Origin: Cokeromyces recurvatus
Taxonomy: Eukaryota; Mucoromycota; Mucoromycetes; Mucorales; Mucoraceae
DNA: 64,000 nt
Direction of reading: 5' to 3'
Assembly (NCBI RefSeq): GCF_025118155.1
Contig: NW_026251394.1
Span: 620,001 to 684,000 of the forward strand
Under the pieces are notes generated by a model. The model did not search any database. It had not been told where the DNA came from and worked only from the letters and a program-made list of their open reading frames with translations. How positions within the stretch are numbered: the first letter of the stretch is position 1; each line of letters opens with the position of its first letter. Shown piece by piece: positions 10,741-21,084 of the stretch. The position numbers and the translations under genes were made by a program.

Positions 10741-11502
10741 CGGTTAAACCTATGAGGCCATTATCAGCATCAAAACGAAAAAAAAGTAGAGTGTTTTGAG
10801 CTAGTTGCTCTATATAATCATAAGAGCTGAATTTACGTTGCTATCTTTTATTTAAAATATAAGCTTCTTTATATATACATATACACTTTATTATACCGCA
10901 TTTTATGCATGTAATTCTACCATCAGTTCGATACTATTCAGGAAACAGTGGTTAGATCTTAGAAAGGGAAATAACAACTTTTATTAAGAAAATACATCTA
11001 TGAAGTATGATTATAATGAAAACAGCCCCTTCCCTTTTTTTTAAGGTAAGAAAGCAAAATATGCTTCATAATCATACCATTATGTAAACTCATTAACCAA
11101 ATAAAAAGGACAATAAATAAAGTACATAGACATCTACAAAGCTCATTTTGACTCTTTTCTAAACATCATTAGACGGCTCTTCTTCTACAAGTCGTCAATG
11201 ATTAGATTCATTATTATAGAAAAGTTTTAAAAATAGATATTTATTTATTGATAATATGTGTGTTTTTTCATTTTTAATTAATAATAATAATAATAATGAA
11301 AGGTAATGATCCAATTAGCCAGTAGCTTCATTATATAATAAAAAAGGCTACTGTTTCCAGAAGCAACCAATCGTGGAGGTTGATCATTATGTGCTTCCTT
11401 TCACAGTCTTATTTAACGAGAGACGCGAAAACTACAAATGAAACATACTCTCGATATTGGACAATAGAAATCACTATTATCCTCACAGCGATATTAATGA
11501 AT
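10741..11502. other. AT-rich intergenic stretch
   Basis: No coding frame or RNA gene recognised. It contains a short ATAATA run near 11281-11297. It separates the transposase fossil from the 44-bp tandem repeat. Confidence 0.5.
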
Positions 11503-11677
11503 GTTTATTTAAAGTGACCATCATCATTAGAACTTCACTAAAGATTGTTTTTATTTAAAGTGACCTATGTCTTTAAACTTCACTAAAGATTGTTGATTTA
11601 AAGTGACCAATATCCTCAAAACTTCACTAAAGATTGTTTATTTAACGTGACCAATATCTTCAAAACTTCACTTTAAC
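11503..11677. repeat. 44-bp tandem repeat, four copies
   Basis: Four head-to-tail copies begin near 11503, 11547, 11592 and 11636, with a period of 44-45 bp. The unit runs TTTAAAGTGACC, a variable AT/YC middle, AACTTCACTAAAGATTG. The motif AAAGTGA and its inverse TCACTTT (TCACTAA in inner copies) sit 25-30 bp apart, so each unit can form a hairpin. Copies differ by a few substitutions and small indels, so this is an old minisatellite. No gene nearby explains it. Confidence 0.8.
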
Positions 11678-11930
11678 AAAAAGAAGAAGAAAAAAGAAAA
11701 AACAAAAACGAGAGTGTGAAATAAAAATAGGAGAAGAAAAAAAAATTTTTTTCACATAAACAAAAGGTCTAATAGGTGCAATGCTTTCCATGGAAGAGCA
11801 TAATTAAAACTATTTGTCTTTGTTACACTTCGGATAGATCTTCCCCCTCCCACTCTCCTTTTTTTTATTATTATTAATTGCCTCCTATAGAATTATAAAT
11901 AATTTGTATAACGCTTTAACGGCTAAATCT

Positions 11931-12344
11931 TGTTGCAAGATGTCAAATATCAGACTAACCTTTATCATTGAAGTAGTTTATTCAATGAAAAGAGAAAGAT
12001 AGGATAAATACTAGTTATAAATATCATGAGTTGATTTATAATGTCATGTTTCTTGATTAGACATGTGAATCAGAAAATTATACAAGGAATTCTATCTAGA
12101 TTCCCCCTGAAACTCTTTTGATCCACCTTATCAAATAATATTAAAACTTCTAACACTTCATTGTCTATAACATATTTTATTCAGTCGTTAACTAACACTT
12201 TTCTGATTCACATCTTATGTTAGACCTCTTTAACAATTCTTATAAATACTCCCATCATAAATAAAGTGATTGACTTTAGAACTATTGTCCGGTCTCGTTG
12301 ACACTTTTGTCTTTATAATATTTTTAAGAAATATTAAGGCAACA
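11931..12344. mobile_element. LTR-like element (candidate solo LTR)
   Basis: The block starts TGTTGC and ends GCAACA, giving perfect 6-bp inverted ends typical of LTRs (TG...CA). Internally 12038-12257 matches, in inverted orientation, a segment at 22184-22400 with clear base-by-base similarity (shared words include ATTTATAAGAATTGTTAAAG). Inside the shared part there is a 15-bp inverted pair, ATGTGAATCAGAAAA and TTTTCTGATTCACAT (about 12063-12077 and 12201-12215). No target-site duplication is evident at the chosen ends, so the exact limits are uncertain. A MITE using the inner inverted pair as termini is the alternative. Confidence 0.5.
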
Positions 12345-12400
12345 TACGCAATATACGCAACATACGGTACATACGGTACATACGAAACATACGCAATATG
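12341..12400. repeat. Short 9-bp minisatellite (CATACGSWA type)
   Basis: Six or seven imperfect copies of a 9-bp unit of the form ACATACGGT or ACATACGCA in a row, immediately at the right end of the LTR-like element. Read in the minus strand it would encode a Tyr-Val-Pro/Ala repeat, but there is no gene around it, so it is treated as a simple repeat. Confidence 0.7.
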
Positions 12401-12585
12401 ATAAAACATGATTTTTGTCATATCTAAATTGCCCTTAATTTTCAAGATAACCTTTTTTATAGTATGAAATTTATGCTGATTGATTATTTGTAGAGTGTTT
12501 TTATTATTATTATACACATATAGAATGACTTTTTAAATGCTATTAATGTTTGTAGTACATGGGGGAGGGGAGAGAAGAGTCATCC

Positions 12586-13140
12586 TTACAAGGTGTTCTT
12601 TTGAAAGGCATCTCTCGATGTTAATGCGGACCCGTAGCGGTTGAACAAATCTTGACTTCTTCCTTTTTCGTAACACTCCTCCCAAAAAAACTTTCCTGGT
12701 TTTTCTCGTAGCTTGATTGTAAAATAAAGGTCTGTAATGATTACTTTCCCAACAGGTGTAACTGTTATAGTCTCATCTCGAATTATTTTCAACTTCTTGC
12801 TTGTATATTCAAAGCCATCTTCAGCGTATCGCTTTATTTTCTCCAGAATGATATTTTTTTTTATTTTTTTGTTTTTTTTTTAAAAAAAATTTGTCAACAC
12901 AATTCGAAATCTTCTGTAATTAACTATTTGTGTTTTCCATGACATCCATGGTATGACTGAGGTTTTCTTCTTCTTTTGTTGTGAAAGACTCGAATGACCT
13001 TGCAGCAATTTGATAAATTCTCCTCAATTCTGGATCATCGCTTCTTTCAAGACCAAAAAAAAAAAGATTCTTCTTTTGACTGCATAAAAAGTAGGCCAAT
13101 GCAATGATTGATGATATAGAAGTATCACTCAAAACACGAG
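12586..13140 (-). pseudogene. Unidentified coding fossil
   Basis: Two minus-strand open stretches have protein-like composition: about 13132-12920 (contains SDDPELRRIYQIAARSFESF and ENLSHTMDVMEN) and 12850-12586 (contains TPVGKVIITDLYFTIKLRE and CYEKGRSQDLFNRYGSA). Between them lies an AT stretch with stops and an A/T run. The two pieces could be exons of one gene if the A/T-rich part is an intron, but I could not find a convincing start or splice pair. Family not recognised. It joins a transposase fragment at its 5' side, suggesting a rearranged accessory locus. Confidence 0.35.
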
Positions 13141-13149
13141 ACGAGATCG

Positions 13150-13262
13150 TGTCAAGATAATAGAACCGTTTTTAAATTTCTGCACATCTGCTTGCTTCAA
13201 TGGCTTAACTTGTCTAAAAAAAAATAAAAGCGTCTAGTCCGAGATCGAAATCGTCAAATTTT
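13150..13262 (-). pseudogene. Internally deleted copy of the DDE transposase at 9.8 kb
   Basis: On the minus strand, 13260-13229 reads FDDFDLGLDAF and matches the leader at 9808 (DDFDPELDTY) at about 22 of 28 bases. About 30 bases further on, 13200-13155 reads VKPLKQADVQKFKNG, matching VEPLKQVDVEKLKKE at 10511-10555 at the DNA level as well. About 680 bp of the longer copy are missing between these two blocks. So this is a second, opposite-strand copy of the same element, reduced to two fused pieces. Confidence 0.6.
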
Positions 13263-13586
13263 AGAGTAAAATACTGTATCTCCAACAGCCCTGGTGGTAT
13301 ACCTCATCCATGTCCCTACCATCCTTCTCAAATGTTCAGTCCTACTCATTCTATTGAGTGTCTACATATGCAACGTCGACTCCAAATACCAAGAACGGTC
13401 ACAGACCCACTCTCCTTCCTGCTAAACCAACTACCTATTAAAAAGCTAAAATACTCACAGAATGTGGCTCCTTGGACAATCCGCTGGCCAGCTATTTGCA
13501 TCACTCTACATGAAATGGATTACCTCTTTCATGAAAAGCTACCTCCAGATCCTCTCTCAGAACCCGGTGCACTACTGGTGAAATAG
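13262..13586 (+). mobile_element. LINE 3'-terminal fragment
   Basis: An open frame running from upstream of 13262 to the stop at 13584-13586 reads GIPHPCPYHP, then SIECLHMQRRL, then DPLSFLLNQLP and TIRWPAICITLHEMDYLFHEK. A His/Cys pattern with CL..H.RL followed by a Trp-rich tail is the layout of the C-terminal end of L1-like ORF2 proteins of this fungal group. The tail resembles the WLTIQLVLYEVDHLHYEK piece of the LINE remnant at 3.5-5 kb. Only the 3' end is present (5'-truncated insertion). Confidence 0.55.
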
Positions 13587-13843
13587 TTACTCAACTAACA
13601 GTTGTAAATTACAACCTTATTGTAGTATTCGCTGCTTAAATTCTCATAAAGCTATACATAATGTCATTTGCTCTTTATAAATAAATAATCTGTATAGACA
13701 GTTTGTTTTTTTATTTATAAAATATAACAAGTTGAATATTTATGTTCTGAAACTTCTTCTGTTTGTTTTGCAATCATTATCAATTATACATTTATAAAAC
13801 TTCAAATTATTATTATCATTTATCATAAAATAAAGACATCAGC

Positions 13844-14906
13844 TTAAGCCTTATAGCCGAGTTCCTTTAAAGATTCGCTTAATGCTTCAATAACCCTATC
13901 TATATGATGACGTTCAGGTTCCATAATTGAGATACCCATGTGACTAAAAGAGGGTTGAGTAAATTTTAGATTTAATATATTGTTACAACTCACCCAATTC
14001 TGAAATATTTTCCAGCTAAACCGTTTAAAATTCCACCAGCAATTTGAACACCTTTACTTGCGAGAGCAGAAACCAGTTGAGGAATCTCAATACCTTCGGG
14101 TAACCAGATAGCTGTCATACCATTAGCAGAACACTCTTCACATTGAGCAACTGGCTTCAAACCTAAATCTCGTATAGTTTGTCTAAAATTAGCAGCAACT
14201 TGTTTATGCTTTTCAAAACGAGTTTCCATAGGCTTGCTAGTTATTTTCTTAAGAGAGGTATGAAGAGCATAAATCAATTGTACAGCAGGTGTGGCAAAAT
14301 ATGCTGGTTTACGAGATTCGTAAGCTTGCATAACTATTACCAAAATGAAGATTAACTTTTACTAAACAAACTAATATATTCCTTCTTTGTTCTTATGTTT
14401 ATGTATATTATCTCCAAAAACTTACTAGGTAACCATTTATTCCAGTTAGAATAGTATGAAACAATAGGGGTTGTTCTGTCTTTGTATTTTTTCATAGCCT
14501 CTTGAGAAGCAACGACTATAGAAAGACCAGGAGGAACACCCAATCCCTTTTGAGAACCAGTAATAACAATATCTAATCCCCATTCATCAAAACGTATTTC
14601 TTCTGAACCAACAGAACAAACACCATCAACAACGACTAAGGTCTCAGGAGAAATGGATTTCACAATTTGTGTAATGGTTTTAATGTCAGATAAAACACCA
14701 GTGCTATTTAATATTTTTTCTTTTTTTTTAAGAAAAAAAAATGCAACCCTATTATGAACAAAATTATGACTTACGAAGTATCAACATGAGTAACAGCAAC
14801 AAACTTGTATTTTTTTTCATTTAAAGCCTTTTTTAATGAATCAATGGATGGGTAAGTACCAACTTCAGCACGAAGAGTAGTAACTTTAGCACCATAAATT
14901 TCTAAA

Positions 14907-14951
<45 letters not shown>

Positions 14952-15332
14952 TGTCAGTATTCAGCTACAATATATAGAAATTTATTTACCATTCAGAGAA
15001 ATGATCACCAAAATAGCCTGTATTTAAAGCTAAAACTTCATCATTTTCTTCGATTAAATTAACCATCATATCCCATCCCAAAGTACAAGAACCTGAGACG
15101 ATAAATGGTTGAGCAGTCTTTGTTAAGAGAACTTCACGAACCATTTCGATAGCTTCGCCAAAGATAGGAACAAAGTTAGGATCAACGTGGGAAGTAGCAG
15201 GGGTACTCATGGCAGTAAGCACATCTTCATGGAACTCGATAGGTCCTATAGAGTATATTAAATAATAAATTATAAAAATACGCAATTTAAACTGACTTTA
15301 CCAGGAATCATACAAAGTTTATGAGGTGCCAT
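13844..15332 (-). CDS. AGX1: Alanine-glyoxylate / serine-pyruvate aminotransferase
   Basis: Six exons: 15302-15332, 14990-15245, 14775-14906, 14426-14703, 13994-14333 and 13844-13943, all in phase, 378 residues. This is a class V PLP aminotransferase that uses glyoxylate as amino acceptor, making glycine. Motifs: MIPGPIEFHEDVL, STPATSHVDPNF, SGSCTLGWDMM, HVDTSTGVLSD, and the PLP lysine in ITGSQKGLGVPPGL; the C-terminal part has PAVQLIYALHTSL and GKYFRIGHMG. The first exon encodes only 10 codons. The protein ends YKA, so there is no obvious PTS1 signal, and location (cytosol, mitochondrion or peroxisome) is open. Intron 2 holds an A41 run on the + strand (14909-14949) directly next to its 3' splice site. 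Confidence 0.92.
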
Positions 15333-16221
15333 TTTAATTTAACAGTAATAATAAGTAATGTAGAAAAAAGAAAAAAAAAGAAAGGAAAGGAAAAGGAAAA
15401 GGAAAAAGAAAAAGTAAAAATTATTTAATGCTATTACTTTACTGCGTGTGACAAATTTTCTCAATTGATTGACAATCATAAATAAAGCTGCTTTTTCAGG
15501 AAAAAAAAAATAATAGAGATGAAAGGCTTTATTTTTTCCCCGGAATTTTTGATTTAAAGAGCCAATTAAATACTCCTGGAAAAGAGAAATAAAGGGTATA
15601 TTTTTAACATTTTAATTTCCGTATTTTAGATTTTGTGGGGCAAAATGACATAATATCTTTTTTTTTCTGACAATTAATGACACAATCAAGGGAATATTCT
15701 TCTACTTAGTAAATAATACAGCTTCCTCGTATTTTATTTATACCTATCAAATGTATATTTGCTATTCATGTACTGTATAATAAATATGGTATAACTTTTA
15801 TTTTCTAGTAATGGAATAATATCAATTAAATAGTATATACTAGGCTAATATCTTTTTCAATATAAAATATTATTCCTCAATAAAGTTATTAACAAAAAAG
15901 GGGTATGAACATGGGAATAATTATTGCTAGCCAGTCTTTAATAAAAATAATAATGTGTTTTTTGTGTAAAAGAACACCTATTATAAACTTTATATATTAC
16001 AATGTAACAAATTATTTTTTTTTTACTTGCATTGTAGTATTCTTGAATGTTGCATAAATATGTACCTGTAGATCGATACGATAGCACAGGAGATAAAGAT
16101 AATAAGGTTACCCATAATTAAGTAGATTATACAGGAGATTCACTGTACGAAAACGCATTTGATCAACAGCAACGGAAAAGATGGGATGCATATTAGTATT
16201 CCCGTACTGCCAACAGTAATT
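15333..16221. other. Intergenic, start of gene-poor island
   Basis: The first 80 bases (15350-15415) are purine-rich on the + strand and form the leader/promoter side of the aminotransferase gene. The remainder is AT-rich and holds no recognised gene. Confidence 0.5.
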
Positions 16222-16369
16222 TCATAGTTGACAACGGATTATGCCAATAAAAGGGACATTGCGAATAAATTGCAGAAGATGAAGATATCGAAGACCATCA
16301 TAGATAAGTCCGGATGAAATACTATTAGCAGGAAATAATTCGGTCAGTATACTTTGCCACACTTGCAAC
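16222..16369 (-). pseudogene. Short coding-like fossil abutting solo LTR
   Basis: On the minus strand this stretch reads VWQSILTELFPANSISSGL then LLQFIRNVPFIGI with few stops, continuing after a stop towards lower coordinates (MHPIFSVAVDQMRFR near 16180-16140). Composition is protein-like, but the family is not recognised. The solo LTR begins at 16370, exactly where the protein-like signal ends, so the LTR may have inserted into an older element or gene. Confidence 0.3.
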
Positions 16370-17066
16370 TGTTTTAAATGCAAAAGACAAGGAAAGAGAA
16401 AACAGAACGGACAAGTCTGTGAAAACTCTGTATAGTTTATTAAGAAAAAAATAACATAGGAAAATGACAAGAGCTATTTATATGTTTTTTTTACAAGGTA
16501 AGTGATATTAATAGAAGTGTGATTTGAATAAGTGAATACTAGTATAATAAAGTATCATGTAAATATTATCTCTGAATAATTCTGCTTGTAATAAGATATA
16601 TTTTTATTTTTATCCCCCCCTGAGCTGTCACTGTTACTAAAAATATACCCAATCATTATCTCTGGGGTAAGCAACGCGTTAATATTAATTCATAGTGAAT
16701 ATGTCAACTATAACAATACCAATTATTTATATGCTACTATTATTATCATCCTCTAAGATATTATTACATAACAATATTCAAGATTATAGATGTATATACA
16801 ATATGTATGACTTATATAAATAATTATGTGATTGAATATAACAATCATAACCCTATTGAATTCTTATTATTACACAATACAATGTATATAATTATTTTTT
16901 AATGCTCAAACAGTCTAACAATGATTGTTATTAAAACTGAATGTAGAATAAATATTATGCTGTGAAGTACAATACACTAGTTTTATTTGAATAACCTCTT
17001 TATTATGTAAATAAATGATGGTGTATTTCTATTAACTTAGTTGTAAAAACGACTACAATCATAACA
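16370..17066 (-). mobile_element. Solo LTR (family A), 697 bp
   Basis: In minus orientation it begins TGTTATGATTGTAGT and ends AAAACA. It is flanked by the 5-bp direct repeats gcaac (16365-16369) and acaac (17067-17071), one mismatch, as left by integration. Over its whole length it is the inverted homologue of 22784-23499. No internal coding sequence lies next to it, so it is a solo LTR produced by LTR-LTR recombination or a remnant of an old full element. Confidence 0.75.
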
Positions 17067-17824
17067 ACAACTATTTGGTGCAGTCGACCACTAAGTGACG
17101 AAACGTATCAAACGCTGCACAGTAGATACAGCATAGAACAGATACCTCAGAGTTATATCTATAAATGGACACTTGTGTTAGAAGCTTATGATAAATAGAA
17201 CACTCGTAAACAGTTCATATGTTAGAATGCAATTTGCTATATTAGTACCTGCAAGCCATGGGACGCTGAGAATGATTGTTGTGGTATGGCTTATATAAAA
17301 AATAAAAAGAAGAAAAAGAGAAAGAAAACAAAAAAGAAGTAAAGCTTGAAACTGTTTACTCAATGTAAAAAATAATAATAAAAAGTATTGAAAAGATAAA
17401 GATTATTTCATGTCTATTCAACTACTTGTATTTATACTAATGAATCCTGAATCAAAGAAATAATAAAAATAGCTATGAAAGAGCGTGAATTATGAAACAA
17501 TGTTAGTATTCAAATATGTACATCTTGTTAATTCAAGAGACTGAATCTATGGATTATCCATTGAGCGTTATAATGATCTGATTAAGTTTTAAATAAAAAA
17601 TTTATTATTTGATCTGAGTATATGTTCCTGATATCTTTTATGTTTTATTTTATTGGATCAAAGACGACCTGAATCCTTTATCAAGGTTATAAAAATAAAT
17701 ATTTAGAAATGGTACGATGTCTTATAATTGATACATTTAGTTGGTTGGATGTCAATAAGTTATATATTATTTACAAGATATTATATACAGATTTTTTATT
17801 TTATATTCAGGCTTATAATTTATC
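17067..17824. other. AT-rich intergenic stretch
   Basis: No gene recognised. Contains ordinary AT-rich sequence between the solo LTR and the Tc1/mariner fossil. Confidence 0.5.
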
Positions 17825-18483
17825 CTTTATTACGTAATTCATCTACTATAATATCACTTATGATTATATCCTGAGCTTGTTCTATAACAGCAATAAAACT
17901 GGGACCATATTACGTGAAACAATTCGAAAATATTCAGCTTCTACCCCCATCTTTGTACTCAAAGTTGACATAATAGTCTTTTAGCGCTTCACCCTTTTTT
18001 ACGCATGTCTATTGCTTCCCATCTAAACCAAAACGATTAATTTTGTTTTATCACTAATGACAACCTTTCCCAATCCTCAACCGTCCAATTTCCGTGAGTT
18101 TTAACGCATTTTAACCGATTTCACCTACGCTCACTCGTCAATGGCAATGCAGATTTCTTAATCTTCAAAACAAAATCGAAGGATTTTAGGAATTTGCGAA
18201 TGGTTTGCGCGGAAATATCATACCCTTGACCATTTAAGTTCTGGGCAGTGAAAAAATGACCAGTATAAAATGATTGCGCAATCAATCTTCCAAGTAATAG
18301 GCTAATCTTCTTTGGTATACCTTCTTTTACGTTAATCTCAATTTGATTTTCTTTGGCAATTCTACTATTTGTCCTAGTTGACACGCTCATGGCCTTAGAA
18401 ACATCTCTATAAGACTCCATAGCATTAAGTTTTGCTAAAATATCCATCCTTTTATCATAAGGAATTGATCTCATTCTATTGTA
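17825..18483 (-). pseudogene. Tc1/mariner-family transposase fossil
   Basis: Minus strand, 18474-18121: a long open stretch with an N-terminal helix-turn-helix (DILAKLNAMESYRDVSKAMS) and an ARTIRKFLK-like second helix region (SAQTIRKFLKSFDF). After a stop near 18120 the frame continues with NWTVEDWERL, the usual block before the catalytic core, then VISDKTKL where an Asp-Glu pair (SDET) is normally found, and finally GPSFIAVIEQ and IIVDEL near 17910-17830. Stops and a lost second half show it is inactive. Terminal repeats were not found. Confidence 0.65.
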
Positions 18484-20531
18484 TGTAATGATCTATGTGT
18501 TAATGGAAAGGATGCAAAAATGTTATTCAAATTAGTGACGAATTTGCGAAAAAACGATATTAAACAGGAAGTAAACCTTTTTGTTAATGCAATAATTATA
18601 TTAAATAAAAAAAAATGATGTTTTTATTAAAGAAAAGAATTATTATGCAGCTAAATGGCTAAATCGTATAAAATAACATGATAGTTGTCGAAATAAACGT
18701 TCATATACGTAGATGAGGTTAAGAAGTTATGAAAATAATGTAAATTTTGTCAATTTTTCATTAAATACAATTTTATTAATGTATCTTCATTATTTTATGT
18801 TGTGCATTAAAAGAGCCGAAAATCATAAAACATTGCCACGTTAACTTCCGAATTTCTATAATATATGTTATAATTTAGCATTTTTTATAAGTTTTATCTC
18901 ATTAAAAAGAGAAAAAACTACATATAGATGAAGACCTGTAACTATATGCTTAATATATATTACTTCTAATAAAAAGCATATATAACAAGAGTGAAAAAGA
19001 GTAAATTTGACGCAATTTTGTGAAACACTACAACACCTTATATGTACAATTAAATTGAATAACAGCAGGTAAAATTATAATCGCCGACTATAAACAAAAG
19101 GATATAAAGCATATAGAAGCAGCCGTATACAGAAGAAACTTCAAAATAAAACGAGCATTACCAATATCTTAATCAATAATCAAAATGTATAACATCCCAT
19201 AGTTCAAAAATCAAATAAACCATTAGAAAAATCGTTAAAAAAGAAATCGCGGAGTTTATAGGAAATCGCATTTCGCGCTCCGCCCCAAATTTAATTTACT
19301 ATAGAAGGAAGGAAGGGAGAAGAAGAAGAAGAAGAAAAAATGAAGGAAAAAGGAAGGGAGATAGATAGAGAGAGAGAGAGAGATAGAGAAAGAGAGAGAG
19401 AAAATAAAATCAGACAAGATAGAATAAGATCGCAAAGGACATGTAAAAAATAGAGAAATAGAGTTTACCATATTATATTGTATTATATTGCATTCTATTA
19501 TGTTATATTATAGTTTGATATGATATGTTATGTTATCTTAGAGCATATATATACTATACAGTAGAATGAATGAATGAACAGTTATTATTATTAGACTAAA
19601 TTACTATTAATACTGCTGCTACTGCTATTACTCATATATGTATGTAATTTTTTTTTTTTTTTTCTGATAAATAACAGTAGTCTTTTGTAATAAAATAGCA
19701 TAGCATATTTATATGTATGCTAAATATGTATTTGAGATATTATTGGAATATACTAATGAATTAATATCAATCAAAGCATAATAATACTGGTTAAAATTAG
19801 CTAAAACTAGCTAAAACTGGCTTATATGCTTATTATTAATTCTATTATATGTATTTTATGTATTTTATGCCTTTTAAGTGAAAACATGAATTATATAGTT
19901 ACCTTTATACGATATATATCTATTACTTTATTATTATATAGTTACTATCACCTAGACAACGTTAACTTTTTTTTTTTTTCTGATATTAATTTTAATGCTT
20001 AAAATGGTATATAATTAGCTGAAGGCCAACGGTAGTCATAGACAACACACACATATATATATTATACTATGCTATTACATCATCCTCATTTTATGATTTA
20101 ATAAGGGGTAAATCATATAAATCATATATAATAGAACTTGAACATTTGCTAAGGTTTAGATTGAATCAGATCAGAATAGATCATTTATTGACAGCTCATT
20201 TCAAGTAATGGAGTGCATTTATGACTCAAATATCTATATTTTTTTTATCTTTATTTTTATTGTCGTTTTCTTTTTATTATACAATATTGGTTCCTTATTG
20301 TTCCTGAATTATTTTATTTTATTGAATATTTTGTATTTACTATGTGTGATTTTTATAATACGTATAAACAGCAATTAAACTAAATCTTTCATTCATAAAA
20401 AATAAAGATTAATAGCAACTGCTTGAATACATAGTACTAGAATATACTGTACTGTCCTAGTCGGTCGATAAGTAAAAAAGTATCATTAATCTATCTAATA
20501 AAAAACATAACATAAAATACGTGTATTTTTT

Positions 20532-20566
<35 letters not shown>

Positions 20567-20694
20567 AATTATTATTATAATATTAAAGATGCAAATAGTA
20601 GTCACTCGTGTAACATTTCATTATAAAACGATATAAAAGGCACGAATGTTTAATTTCCTTCTTTTTTTTCTTTTTTTTTCCCTTTTTTTTTTTT
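18484..20694. other. Gene-free AT-rich stretch with microsatellites
   Basis: No coding frame or RNA gene recognised. It contains an (AG)n-rich tract around 19365-19405, an imperfect TATAT/TTATG array around 19465-19540, a short AGCTAAAACT tandem repeat near 19795-19825, and a T run plus (TTA)n run around 20525-20570. Such simple-sequence content with no genes over 2 kb fits the silent, transposon-rich island that surrounds it. Confidence 0.5.
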
Positions 20695-20697
20695 CAG

Positions 20698-20800
20698 AAA
20701 TGTGGGGAGCCTGTTTTATGCCGGGCTATGAATAGCACTGAAAATCGCCCCGTCTGTATAGTGCCTCCCATGGCTGATGGAAGGTAACACAGGCTCATAG
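20698..20800. other. GC-rich, strongly structured block (possible ncRNA or element piece)
   Basis: A ~100-bp block with much higher GC than its surroundings. Its ends pair: GAGCCTGT near 20706 with ACAGGCTC near 20790 (8 bp, perfect). Inside are smaller pairs such as GGGC/GCCC, CACT/AGTG and CCAT/ATGG. It is preceded by a T-rich tract. I could not match it to tRNA, 5S, snRNA U6 or SRP RNA. On the minus strand a short frame (GRFSVLFIARHKTGSPH) is also protein-like, so it could be a transposon coding remnant instead. Confidence 0.3.
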
Positions 20801-20886
20801 AATATTTATTGATGATAAGAACGTGACTGCGCTCACTAAAAAATAAACTTATCAAGCTATTTGGGAAAATTGAAGAAATATATACA

Positions 20887-20922
<36 letters not shown>

Positions 20923-21084
20923 GCATAAAATTGCTTGTTTATATATTTTCATGATAAATACTCTTGTCTAGTTTCTAAATAACATTTAAGTTGTTGATGG
21001 CTACAATAATATTATACTTGGGTAGGATGGAGTAGTATATACATATATATTTTATTTTATTTAATTGACAAATGCTAATGTTTA

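Noticed and set aside
19256..19471. 71-codon minus-strand frame
   Set aside because: Made by the (AG)n/(CT)n microsatellite.
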